From Verrucomicrobiota bacterium (lineage in GTDB: Bacteria; Verrucomicrobiota; Verrucomicrobiia; Limisphaerales; AV2): a DNA stretch of 10,564 bases. The notes under the pieces were generated by a model. It saw only the letters and a list, made by a program, of their open reading frames with translations, did not search any database and was not told where the DNA came from. The stretch spans positions 1 through 10,564 of the forward strand of contig QHOP01000176.1 of the NCBI GenBank assembly GCA_003219345.1, written 5' to 3'. Within the stretch, counting starts at the first letter, position 1. The number at the start of each line of letters is the position of its first letter. Below are positions 1-6,463 of this stretch, piece by piece. Made by a program: the position numbers and the translations under genes.

Positions 1-1
1 A

Positions 2-910
2 TGCAGCGTTGCCGAGCAGCACGAAAAGCTCACCGAGCGTTATCTGCAACTGGCGAAGGAACATGAACCAACGGTCATCGTCTCCCAAAGCTGGAATGAG
101 ATTCACAAAGTCAACGAGGCAGTTCGCGAGGCGCTCAAACGTGAAACGCTGGTGGATGACAAGGAAACGGTCGTCGCGGCGTTTCAGCCGGTAGACATGA
201 CGGACGCGCAGAAACGGGACACACGCTCGTACGATGAAAACACGGTATTGGTCTTCAACCGCGACGCGCGGGGCTTCAAGGCCGGTGACTCGGCGCGGCT
301 GCATTCGCTCACCGACACGCATTTGGTGGTTGAGAATGAAAACCGTGTTGTGCCGATTGCTTTCAAGTACTTGAACAAAGTAACGGTCTGCCAACAAAGG
401 GAAATGGCGCTGGCTGCGGGTGACAGGCTGCAACTTAAAGCCAACGGGCGAAGCATGGAGAACAAAAAGCTGGCCAATGGAGAACTGGTCACCGTGAAAT
501 CGCTTGCGCCCGATGGCCGCATCGCCCTGGCCGATGGCAGGACATTGGATAAGAATTTCCGCCAGTTCGTTCGCGGCTACGCGGTCACCTCCTACGCGTC
601 TCAAGGCAAGTCGGTCAATCACGTCTTGTTCTGCGATTCGGCGGCGAAGGGTGCGACAAACAATCAGCAATGGTACGTGACGATTTCACGCGGCAAGAAA
701 GGGATTCAGATTTTCACAATGGATAAAGAGCAATTGCGCGAGAACATCACGCGCTCCGGGAATCGTCCGCTGGCACTGGATGTAGTGCCGCGAGAAAAGG
801 ACTCGCGCATCGTGGCTGTGCGTCGAATACAGGGATTCTTGCGGGAGCGGGCAATGAAACACGCCGCGCAAACGCAGCGCGTCTCGAATTCTCTCGGCGT
901 CGGTAGGTAG
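2..910 (+). CDS. MobF/TraI-type relaxase-helicase, C-terminal part (5' end outside window)
   Basis: The frame is open from base 2 to the TAG at 908-910 (302 residues), so the gene is cut by the window edge; the GTG at 152 is internal. In conjugative relaxases of this family an N-terminal nickase is followed by a RecD-like superfamily-1 helicase that unwinds the transferred strand; only the helicase end is visible. Seen here: a motif-IV-like VIVSQSW (about residues 25-31), a beta-rich insert starting at VLVFNRD, motif V TSYASQGKS (196-204) and motif VI YVTISRGKKG (225-234). It aligns along its length, at about 60% identity by eye, with the relaxase at the right edge, which lies on the other strand. 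After SGNRPLALD the two diverge, and this one has a much shorter tail. An integrase scrap begins three bases after the stop, so the original 3' end may have been rearranged. The nickase domain is inferred from the family, not seen. Confidence 0.85.
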   Translation, partial: CSVAEQHEKLTERYLQLAKEHEPTVIVSQSWNEIHKVNEAVREALKRETLVDDKETVVAAFQPVDMTDAQKRDTRSYDENTVLVFNRDARGFKAGDSARLHSLTDTHLVVENENRVVPIAFKYLNKVTVCQQREMALAAGDRLQLKANGRSMENKKLANGELVTVKSLAPDGRIALADGRTLDKNFRQFVRGYAVTSYASQGKSVNHVLFCDSAAKGATNNQQWYVTISRGKKGIQIFTMDKEQLRENITRSGNRPLALDVVPREKDSRIVAVRRIQGFLRERAMKHAAQTQRVSNSLGVGR

Positions 911-912
911 GA

Positions 913-989
913 CTCGGCATCAAAGGCGGCAGCCTCCATTCGTATCGTACGCGTGGGCGGAGCGCGCCAAGGTTTGTGGTTGTCCCGGA
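913..989 (+). pseudogene. Tyrosine integrase remnant (catalytic core scrap, frameshifted)
   Basis: Read in frame from 913 the DNA gives LGIKGGSLHSYR. One base is then missing at 948/949, and in the next frame it continues as an AWAERAK...CP sequence. This matches residues 274-298 of the intact integrase at 7140-8258 (LGFTGISLHSYRYAWAERAK), including the HxxR catalytic pair. The match also holds at the nucleotide level: cattcgtatcgt is identical and gcgtgggcggag follows after the lost base. A stop codon follows near 993. It is on the same strand as the relaxase fragment before it, the relaxase-then-integrase order seen in the right-hand element. It is clearly a dead fragment; how it arose (deletion or recombination) is inference. 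Confidence 0.8.
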
Positions 990-1055
990 TGTAAATCAAG
1001 CACTCAAAACTGATAGACCGTTTGGGACACGGTGCCGAAGGCGCAACCGCCCGCT

Positions 1056-1787
1056 TCATGGCAGCGTCAGTATTTCCGGGCGGAATCTGCCAACGAACTG
1101 ATTGGGCAATCTTTGATCGAGCGAACCAGACAACATTGATTCCACTGCCACATGGCCGTCGCAGAAAGTCACGTTGGCTTTTTTGGCATGACGAAAATGG
1201 CCGTTGGGATAATTAACCGTGTTATCCACATAATACCATTCTTCAAGCATCGGATTATTGTGGGAAGCGGGTGCTTGAAAGTCGTTTACTTGGGCGGCGT
1301 CCGCAAACAAAGCTATTTGTGTTGGTTGTTTGATTCGATTGCAATTTATCGGCGGCAGGCTGGGGCCGGTGGCGAGGTAATTATTGTAACCATAACTGAA
1401 CACCACGTTGGTAGCTTTCGATTTGAATTGCGCCACCGTGGAGTTGAGTGCCGGGCAAAGCCGGACATTACTGCCATTGAGATAAGGAAATAACTTTCCG
1501 ACCGTCAAGTCAAACGGTCGTTCGCCTTCGGGTCCCGGTCCAATCCAGCCGAACCAATATGTCTGTCCACCGTTGGTCGGAGCATATAAATAATTGAAAC
1601 AATTCCCGTCGTTATCGCCCCAGTATAACTGCGTGGCGATGCCAAGTTGGCGCAGGTTGCTCGTGCATTGAGCGCGCCAGGCGGACGCTTTGGCTTTAGC
1701 CAGTGCCGGCAACAGCATCGCCGCCAAAATCGCGATGACGGCAATGACGACAAGCAGTTCCATCAGTGTGAAGGCGTGTCGCTTCAC
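1056..1787 (-). CDS. Type II pseudopilin-like protein with H-X9-DG motif
   Basis: This 243-aa protein begins with a class III prepilin signal: a short basic leader MKRHA, then [19 protein letters not shown]. Prepilin peptidase would cut after Ala5, putting the conserved Glu at +5, and residues 6-29 form the hydrophobic helix. Near the C-terminus His200, nine residues, then Asp210-Gly211 fit the H-X9-DG processing-associated motif exactly. Such proteins are very abundant in Planctomycetota and Verrucomicrobiota, and their individual roles are mostly unknown; they sit in the inner membrane and may enter type II secretion or pilus-like fibres. The start is GTG at 1787, overlapping the stop of the BtuF-like gene as GTGA, so translation is probably coupled. 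It is the last gene of the riboswitch operon. A link to corrinoid handling is suggested only by position. Confidence 0.9.
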   Translation of the reverse strand: MKRHAFTLMELLVVIAVIAILAAMLLPALAKAKASAWRAQCTSNLRQLGIATQLYWGDNDGNCFNYLYAPTNGGQTYWFGWIGPGPEGERPFDLTVGKLFPYLNGSNVRLCPALNSTVAQFKSKATNVVFSYGYNNYLATGPSLPPINCNRIKQPTQIALFADAAQVNDFQAPASHNNPMLEEWYYVDNTVNYPNGHFRHAKKANVTFCDGHVAVESMLSGSLDQRLPNQFVGRFRPEILTLP

Positions 1788-2899
1788 GGTTTTTCGGCGC
1801 GGACGTGTTCAACTGCTTTCGCCAAACACCCAGGACATAGGCAATCGGCGCCGGGTGCGGCGGATGGCGGAAGCGGCGGAAAATCATCACACCAACAGCC
1901 GCCCATTTTGCATTCGAACGCTTGGCCGCATTCGGAACAAGTTTTGATTCGCATTTTGGATGCGCTGGAATTTGATGTTGGAATCGAGCAAAAGGCATCG
2001 TCCGGGCCATTCCAGTCAAATAATTCCGGGTGGATCAAATGAGCCAAAAGTTCCGTTCCCTCAACGACGCGCGGGCCGGGTCGCGCGAAATAAGAATTTG
2101 CGTCCACGGCATAAACCCGTCCGCTGCGAACCGCCGGAAGTTCCCCCCAGCCCAACTGCGCTTCCAGATGCGAAACTTGTTCGAGCGCTTTCTCAAGATT
2201 GAACCCGCACGGCGAGAAAATCAGGATTTCAGGCGGCCATTTCAAAACGTCCGTCCATTGGATACGGACGGAATCCGTTCCCTTGCGCGCCAACTCGTCA
2301 ATGCCGCCGGCGAGTTGAACCATTTCCGGCACCCAATGTCCGGCGCAATAAACTGGATCAGCCCATTCCATGCAGAACACGCGGGGACGATGGGAAATGT
2401 TTTTGGCCTGCTCGGCGACGGTTTCCAATCGTTCGCGGCGTTCGGCGATGAATGTTTCGGCCGCGTCTGAACGTCCGGTGGCCTGGCCTAACTCGCAGAT
2501 GTTTTCAAAGATTTCCGCCAGCGAGTGCGGCGTCATCCATAAAATCTCTGGCTTGGGCTGGAGTAATTTCAGCGCGACCGTCAAATCATTGCCCGACGTG
2601 GCGCAGACCTGGCACAAGTTTTGCGTGAGGATCAAATCCGGTTTCAGTTCACACAAAAGATTTTCGTCCACTTGATAAAGGCTGCCGCCACTGCGGATGC
2701 GTTCAGCAACTGCGACATCAATTTCCCGAAGGGTCATCTTTTCCAATGCGAGCGCGGGCCGGACGAGGACGGGTTTCGTTTTTGCCGCCGCCGGAAAATC
2801 ACATTCGTGCGAGACGCCCACGAGCTGGTCGCCGAGACCCAGCGCATACACCATCTCCGTCGCGGCGGGCAGAAAGGAAACAATGCGCAGGGTGTTCAT
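1784..2899 (-). CDS. BtuF-like cobalamin-binding protein fused to a Cys-rich CWC domain
   Basis: The 371-aa protein has two parts. Residues 4 to about 300 resemble the BtuF/FepB-type periplasmic-binding fold (opening [18 protein letters not shown]; internal [10 protein letters not shown] and [18 protein letters not shown]), the corrinoid-binding branch. Residues 318-371 carry eight cysteines, CxxC (321, 324), C330, CWC (335-337) and CLCPGC (353-358), matching the Cys_rich_CWC family, probably a small metal-binding module. The N-terminus has no signal peptide or lipobox, so the protein should be cytoplasmic, unlike E. coli BtuF. No BtuC or BtuD is in view. The start ATG at 2899 overlaps the DUF1289 stop (ATGA), and its own stop overlaps the pseudopilin start (GTGA). 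Its place in a B12-riboswitch operon supports corrinoid as ligand. I do not assign btuF because location and partners differ. Confidence 0.87.
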   Translation of the reverse strand: MNTLRIVSFLPAATEMVYALGLGDQLVGVSHECDFPAAAKTKPVLVRPALALEKMTLREIDVAVAERIRSGGSLYQVDENLLCELKPDLILTQNLCQVCATSGNDLTVALKLLQPKPEILWMTPHSLAEIFENICELGQATGRSDAAETFIAERRERLETVAEQAKNISHRPRVFCMEWADPVYCAGHWVPEMVQLAGGIDELARKGTDSVRIQWTDVLKWPPEILIFSPCGFNLEKALEQVSHLEAQLGWGELPAVRSGRVYAVDANSYFARPGPRVVEGTELLAHLIHPELFDWNGPDDAFCSIPTSNSSASKMRIKTCSECGQAFECKMGGCWCDDFPPLPPSAAPGADCLCPGCLAKAVEHVRAEKP

Positions 2900-3093
2900 G
2901 GGATTAGTTCAGAGTATCCCTGGCATTCCAACGTTGCCCGCCTTTTCTGCGCAGCGGCGATGACACGAATCTTTTCTGCGTCGGTCAAGCGGCTCCAGTC
3001 TGCGATTTCAGACAACGAACGATAGCAGCCGACGCAGACAGTTTTATCCTCCGACATTTGGCAGACATCAATACATGGAGATCGGATGCTCAT
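2896..3093 (-). CDS. DUF1289 family small Cys-rich protein
   Basis: This 65-aa protein opens with SPCIDVCQM, followed by TVCVGCYRSLSEIADWSRLTDAEK. That is the DUF1289 pattern (SPCxxVC, then CxGCxRTxxEIxxW). Four cysteines (7, 11, 20, 23) could bind a metal; the function of the family is unknown. The ATG at 3093 is chosen because it overlaps the stop of the upstream PP-loop gene as ATGA and because the homologous region starts four residues later. The frame runs open further upstream, but that part only shadows the PP-loop gene. The end overlaps the BtuF-like gene by ATGA. It could be a maturation or metal-site partner of the CWC domain next to it, but that is guesswork. Confidence 0.85.
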   Translation of the reverse strand: MSIRSPCIDVCQMSEDKTVCVGCYRSLSEIADWSRLTDAEKIRVIAAAQKRRATLECQGYSELIP

Positions 3094-3785
3094 TGGGCAG
3101 CGAGTTCCAACTCGTGAATTTCCATGTAGGCCAGCAAATCCCTGGTGCGCTTTGAATGGGAGCAGATGTGAATTGCGTGCGCGAACGACGGTCCGTCCGT
3201 CACGAGCGTGTGATACTCGCCTTCCTCGCCACAGAGATCGAGGCCAGTCCGGTCGCGAATGCCGCGCAGATCGGCAATGGCGGCGCCATCCAACTCGCGG
3301 CCAACCCAGCCCGCCGCAAGCCAACGGGTATTGACGCACGAGAAGATCGCCTTGAATCCGCTGGCCAGTTGCTGTTGGAGCAAGGCGAGCCGCTCGCGAC
3401 CCCACAACGGCGTATGCACATTCATTCCGACCGGACGACTGCGCTCACGAATCCAATTCGGGCTTCCGCCCACCTCCGCGATGTCGCCAGTGATAACGGT
3501 GTTGATGCCCATTTCCTCCCGCAGCTTGCACAACGCGGCTTCGTAACTTTTCTCGAATGGTTCGCTGATGGGCAAAATATGATGGGGCAGAGCCAATGCT
3601 TGAGCCTGCATTTTGATGAAGGCCGGCGGATGCGCCAAAAAATTCGGATTCGATGGCGCGAACGTAACGAGGCAACGAACGTCATAACCGTCCCGCCCGG
3701 CTTCATAAAGTGCCAGCGAACAATCCTTGCCTCCGGTCCAGAGCATCGCCGCGCTTTGCATGGGAGTGGGTTGCTCTATGCGCAT
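3090..3785 (-). CDS. PP-loop ATPase, diphthine-ammonia-ligase-like (second copy, divergent)
   Basis: This is a 231-aa member of the N-type ATP pyrophosphatase group (MJ0570/COG2102-like). The ATP-binding PP-loop reads TGGKDC (residues 17-22) where SGGKDS is usual. Also visible are TGDIAEVGG (99-107) and the family signature CGEEGEYHT (185-193). In archaea and eukaryotes the family includes Dph6, which amidates diphthine on EF2; bacteria lack diphthamide, so the substrate is unknown and an ATP-driven amidation or adenylation is the most one can infer. The start ATG at 3785 shares a base with the stop of the DUF6580 gene (TGATG); the longer open frame upstream lies inside DUF6580. The 3' end overlaps DUF1289 by ATGA. 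It differs clearly from the other PP-loop protein of the operon, so this is an old duplication or separate recruitment. Confidence 0.87.
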   Translation of the reverse strand: MRIEQPTPMQSAAMLWTGGKDCSLALYEAGRDGYDVRCLVTFAPSNPNFLAHPPAFIKMQAQALALPHHILPISEPFEKSYEAALCKLREEMGINTVITGDIAEVGGSPNWIRERSRPVGMNVHTPLWGRERLALLQQQLASGFKAIFSCVNTRWLAAGWVGRELDGAAIADLRGIRDRTGLDLCGEEGEYHTLVTDGPSFAHAIHICSHSKRTRDLLAYMEIHELELAAQ

Positions 3786-4309
3786 CAGACGCCAACACCT
3801 GCGGGCTCGCGCAGCCGAATAAAACGATTTTCCGCCAACGCGAATCCCCCAAAAAGAAGCGCCGAATAAAGCAAATTGCCCAGCAACATATTTCGGAGGA
3901 AGGGAATGGCGGCTACATAACAATCAACCAATCCGGCCATCGTCTTCGGATACAAATTGTCAATTGCCCAAACACCGAAATTCGTCAGCACGAAGAATAA
4001 AATTGCGCTCGCGAGGGCGGCGAACGCTATGCGTTGCACAGAGCGGTGGCGCACCCAGAAACCGAGGCACACTGTCAGCGCAAAGCTTCCATAAACAACC
4101 GGCGTGATGCCGTAAAATCCGAACACGAGGTCGCTCAAAAACAGCCCGGCCAGCGGCACGAGAAACGCGGCGCGTTTGCTCGAGAATTGCGCGCCGCCAA
4201 AAAGCGCTATGGCGGCGATGGGCGTGAAGTTGGGTGGATGCGGAATCAATCTTGAGGCGGCTGCCGCAAGGATCAAGGTCACGAGCATGGTGAATCGAGG
4301 TTTGTTCAT
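3785..4309 (-). CDS. DUF6580 family membrane protein, putative transporter component
   Basis: This 174-aa very hydrophobic protein has about five predicted membrane helices. It opens MNKPRFTMLVTLILAAAASRL and continues with the PHPPNFTPIAAIALFGGA motif typical of DUF6580; LTNFGVWAIDNLYPKT and CYVAAIPFLRNMLLGNL follow. The family is often labelled a putative transport protein resembling the substrate-binding subunit of ECF-type vitamin transporters. The B12 riboswitch upstream makes a corrinoid or corrinoid-precursor ligand plausible, but that is inference, and no ECF A or T subunit is in view. The start at 4309 is preceded by AAAGGA at good spacing, which is better than the in-frame codons further upstream that overlap the previous gene. 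It sits 26 bases after the first PP-loop gene and overlaps the second one by one base (TGATG). Confidence 0.87.
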   Translation of the reverse strand: MNKPRFTMLVTLILAAAASRLIPHPPNFTPIAAIALFGGAQFSSKRAAFLVPLAGLFLSDLVFGFYGITPVVYGSFALTVCLGFWVRHRSVQRIAFAALASAILFFVLTNFGVWAIDNLYPKTMAGLVDCYVAAIPFLRNMLLGNLLYSALLFGGFALAENRFIRLREPAGVGV

Positions 4310-4335
4310 ATTTTTTCCTTTCTGTTGATGGTTGG

Positions 4336-5091
4336 TTAAGCTTGTTTCAGTTGTTTTTCGGGGAGCAAATCGCAAAACCAAAAGCCCTTCGTTCGGTGCG
4401 GGGCAGACGGACAAACATAAGACGAATTGGAGTCACTCGAATGCGTGACTTCAACCGGACGATAGACTTTTTTGCCGACTTTGAATTTCACAGGCTGCTT
4501 GAAAATCGGCCCGGCGAAGGCAAACGAATGGAATTCGCCGTTTTCGCCGCATGGGTCAACTTCCGGCGGTAACGACGCGATGAAGTCCGCGTCAATGTTG
4601 CGGCCCACGGCGTCTTCGCCGAGATACGCATCATTCACGCAGCAGATGGCCGTGCCGAAGCCAAGCGCGAAGAATTCGCGGATGAGGTCGCGCGAATCAA
4701 CTTTCCAGATCGGAAAAATTCCGCGCATTCCGACTTTTGCCAGATTTTCCTCGCGCCAGCGTTTGAGGTCTTCGAGAAAAATGTCGCCGAACGCACACGC
4801 CGTCACGCCGCGCGCCTTATGCGCGAGCAGGCACGCGGACATTTTTTGCTGATACTCCTCGTTGGAACTGCGCTGGCTGACAAAGATTTTCTCCAATGGC
4901 AGGCCGATGGATTCTGCTTGTTGTTCTAGCAATTCCAGCCGCACGCCGTGCATGGAGACGCGCTGGAAATGTTCGTTGCACGTTGTCAGCAACGCGGCCA
5001 CTTCGTAGCGTCCGCACTGCAAGATCCGGTACAGTGCGAGCGCGGAATCCTTGCCCCCGCTCCAACAAAATACGATTTTCTCTTTGACCAT
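4336..5091 (-). CDS. PP-loop ATPase, diphthine-ammonia-ligase-like (first copy)
   Basis: This 251-aa protein opens with a beta strand and PP-loop: KIVFCWSGGKDSALALY, with SGGKDS at residues 11-16. Further on are CAFGDIFLED (99-108), a DAYLGEDAVGR segment (154-164) and CGENGEFHSF (181-190), the signature of the MJ0570/COG2102 (Dph6-like) family of ATP pyrophosphatases. Its PP-loop is canonical, unlike the second copy. The reaction is probably ATP-dependent activation and amidation of a carboxylate; the real substrate in bacteria is unknown. I chose ATG 5091 (MVKEK), two bases after the stop of the upstream frame, because homology starts there; ATG 5109 would add six residues inside the previous gene. 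The C-terminal tail after about residue 215 (Ser/Cys-rich, then FWFCDLLPEKQ) is not obviously part of the family core. Confidence 0.88.
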   Translation of the reverse strand: MVKEKIVFCWSGGKDSALALYRILQCGRYEVAALLTTCNEHFQRVSMHGVRLELLEQQAESIGLPLEKIFVSQRSSNEEYQQKMSACLLAHKARGVTACAFGDIFLEDLKRWREENLAKVGMRGIFPIWKVDSRDLIREFFALGFGTAICCVNDAYLGEDAVGRNIDADFIASLPPEVDPCGENGEFHSFAFAGPIFKQPVKFKVGKKVYRPVEVTHSSDSNSSYVCPSAPHRTKGFWFCDLLPEKQLKQA

Positions 5092-5092
5092 A

Positions 5093-5638
5093 TTAGGGGC
5101 GTTCCGCATGCACGCGATAAAAGCCTTTGTCCTCCGGCGCGTTCGTGTCCTGCAAGAGTAGATTTGTTGCGTTGCCGCTCATTGAAGCGGCGACGGCGCG
5201 CCACGAAACAAAATTCGTCGTGCGTTCGAGCGTATAAAGCCAGTTGCTCCGGCTGGTGAATTGCGCATGCCAAAGGCCGTTGCTGAATGCGCCGGAAAGA
5301 TCTTGCACGGGCGGCGGCGGAAGGGTGACGGCAAAATTATCCACGGTCCCATGCGCAAGAATAGACCCCGCATAGATGACGCCACCGTGATTATTTGTAT
5401 CCTGTCCCGCCTGGCTGTAGCTGCTAATGGAAATGGCATCCACACGAAAATCCGTGAAGCTGCCACCCAACTGCGCCACGCGATTGGAAACGAACATTTC
5501 ATTGTTGCGCGTCAGGGTCATAACCAGATTCGAATTGCTCGCGGTATAATCGAGGTTGACCCGATAAATGTCGTTGGTTGTCAAATTATCCGGATCAAAT
5601 CCGCCGGATGAATAATGGAAACCGGTCGAATCAATCAT
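5093..5638 (-). CDS. Secreted protein, C-terminal part (separated from its N-terminal part by a frameshift)
   Basis: This 181-residue frame continues the protein that starts at 6027. Read upstream past its ATG, the same frame gives FFPDPGGAWIYGPSLTAV, sensible sequence joining the N-terminal half, so one protein of about 311 residues seems to have been split by loss of one base near 5687-5694. The first part is beta-rich (DNLTTNDIYRVNLDYT; SNLVMTLTRNNEMF), like a concanavalin/LamG-type jelly roll. A proline hinge (LPPPPV) leads to a C-terminal module with WLYTLERTTNFVSWRAV and a GFYRVHAERP end, a module common at the C-termini of secreted Verrucomicrobiota proteins. No PEP-CTERM motif is seen. 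Its own ATG overlaps the stop of the first frame as ATGA, so separate translation by coupling remains possible. Ligand unknown. Confidence 0.75.
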   Translation of the reverse strand: MIDSTGFHYSSGGFDPDNLTTNDIYRVNLDYTASNSNLVMTLTRNNEMFVSNRVAQLGGSFTDFRVDAISISSYSQAGQDTNNHGGVIYAGSILAHGTVDNFAVTLPPPPVQDLSGAFSNGLWHAQFTSRSNWLYTLERTTNFVSWRAVAASMSGNATNLLLQDTNAPEDKGFYRVHAERP

Positions 5639-6027
5639 GACCGCCGTGAGCGATGGCCCGTATATCCACGCGCCGCCGGGATCAGGAAAGAAGCTAGAAA
5701 TCCCACTGACAGCGGAAACGTGCTGGGCATGCGTGGGTCGATACCCGCGATAAAGTCATTGAGTCGCAGATCAAATGTGATGCTGAAATCATCGTCGCGG
5801 GCAAGAATCGTTCCGAGCGGATGGTAAAAATAACTGTTCGCCTGCGATGAATCCCAAGTGACGGCCAGGTTCTGATTCACGGAATCCCACTGAAACAGAT
5901 TGGTGTTGCCGAAAATATGCCAGCCGTTTTCCGACGGGTTATTGCTGAAATCCTCGGTGATGGTGGTTGCGTGGGCGGCAGACAGGACCCACAGGCCCGC
6001 CAGGGCCAGCGAACGGATTCTCTTCAT
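5635..6027 (-). CDS. Secreted protein, N-terminal part with signal peptide (frameshifted)
   Basis: This is the first gene after the B12 riboswitch. It encodes a Sec-type signal peptide, MKRIRSLALAGLWVLSAAHA, with likely cleavage after residue 20. Then comes a beta-rich stretch (ITEDFSNNPSENGWHIFG, NLAVTWDSSQANSYFYHPLG, FSITFDLRLNDFIAG) of the kind seen in LamG/concanavalin-like domains. Up to about residue 112 the sequence looks natural; the last 18 residues (SFLIPAARGYTGHRSRRS) look like out-of-frame translation, and the natural continuation lies in the frame of 5093-5638. The cause is probably a one-base deletion in a CTTCTTTCC stretch around 5687-5694, or a sequence error. GAAAGA lies 8-13 bases before the start. 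An exported protein under a B12 riboswitch could be a corrinoid-capture protein, but nothing in it identifies a binding site. Confidence 0.75.
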   Translation of the reverse strand: MKRIRSLALAGLWVLSAAHATTITEDFSNNPSENGWHIFGNTNLFQWDSVNQNLAVTWDSSQANSYFYHPLGTILARDDDFSITFDLRLNDFIAGIDPRMPSTFPLSVGFLASFLIPAARGYTGHRSRRS

Positions 6028-6237
6028 GGGGCTGATCTTTCATTGCTGTTCCGAGAATAGAACTCACGGAACGGTTTTGGTTGAGAGACCAGCGCGAAGT
6101 CTGAAAATAAAAAACCTCCAGACTCCGGCAAAACGGGGAATGAAGGCATCCTACGAATCCCGACGAAAAACATTCGTCAGGCTGGCCTCATCCTTCTCAT
6201 TGACGGAGAAGTGACTCCGAAAATATTCAGAGTCCGA
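6028..6237 (-). promoter_or_regulatory. Leader between riboswitch aptamer and first gene; probable expression platform
   Basis: About 210 untranslated bases separate the aptamer from the start codon at 6027. Two small perfect hairpins are visible: 6193-6198 with 6206-6211 (CTTCTC/GAGAAG) and 6162-6167 with 6173-6178 (GACGAA/TTCGTC, 5-base loop). Right after the aptamer, GGACTC (6230-6235, - strand reading) can pair with GGAGTC at 6213-6218, and a second GGAGTC lies at 6121-6126 just ahead of a T-rich run (TTTTTTATTTT, 6104-6114). Two competing partners before a T-run suggest transcriptional attenuation, but no classical GC-rich stem directly abuts the T-run, so the mechanism is uncertain. No ORF is supported here. 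Confidence 0.45.
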
Positions 6238-6407
6238 CGAGTGCAATCAAACCGATATCCTGACTTCGGCCTCAAACCTCATTCCCGCCTTCCCGATCTT
6301 TCGACCAGTGGCATTGGGAATTCGTAGCCGTTACAGTGGCGCAACCGTCCCGGATTTACACCGGATTCCCTGACATTTGACCGCATTCAAAGCGAACACT
6401 TTGCTCG
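6238..6407 (-). ncRNA. Cobalamin (adenosylcobalamin-type) riboswitch aptamer
   Basis: On the - strand several consensus blocks of the B12 riboswitch appear in the right order: AGGGAATCCGGTGTAAATCC (6352-6371), then GGGACGGTTGCGCCACTGTAACGG (split here only by wording; it ends near 6328), and the B12 box GAAGTCAGGATATCGG (6252-6267). A closing stem P1 can form between CGAG(CAAA) near 6400-6407 and (TTTG)...CTCG near 6238-6251. Riboswitches of this class bind coenzyme B12 and switch the downstream message off, usually for B12 uptake or synthesis genes. The element points at the operon 6027-1056 on the same strand, and the BtuF-like gene in that operon supports the call. Exact ends are estimates. 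Confidence 0.9.
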
Positions 6408-6435
6408 TGCTCGCAGATTTCAAAGAACAAACAAA

Positions 6436-6463
6436 CTTTTATGAGCAAGCGAAATCTTGTCAA
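6436..6463 (-). promoter_or_regulatory. Sigma-70-like promoter of the B12-riboswitch operon
   Basis: On the - strand there is a perfect -35 box TTGACA (6458-6463), a 16-base spacer, and a -10-like TAAAAG (6436-6441). Transcription would start around 6429, about 20 bases before the aptamer, which suits a riboswitch leader. The -10 match is only 4 of 6, so the exact -10 is less certain. The 17-bp tandem repeat directly abuts the -35 box. Confidence 0.6.

Noticed and set aside
152..910. GTG at 152 as a gene start for the left helicase
   Set aside because: The frame is open to the window edge, and residues before 152 align with the right-hand paralogue (VSQSW...EIHKVNE), so the gene continues upstream.
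1031..1048. Intrinsic terminator for the B12 operon (GGTGCC...GGCGCAACC hairpin)
   Set aside because: The stem is short and bulged and no T-run follows on the - strand.
3786..3923. N-terminal extension of the second PP-loop protein to 3923
   Set aside because: It lies inside the DUF6580 gene; the TGATG overlap at 3785 and the position of the PP-loop favour the shorter form.
4310..4414. Longer start for the DUF6580 protein at 4414
   Set aside because: It would overlap the upstream PP-loop gene by about 80 bases and add 35 residues foreign to the family; ATG 4309 has a good AAAGGA site.
3090..5091. Diphthamide synthesis as the role of the PP-loop proteins
   Set aside because: Diphthamide is an archaeal and eukaryotic EF2 modification; family membership alone does not carry over to bacteria, and the B12 context points elsewhere.
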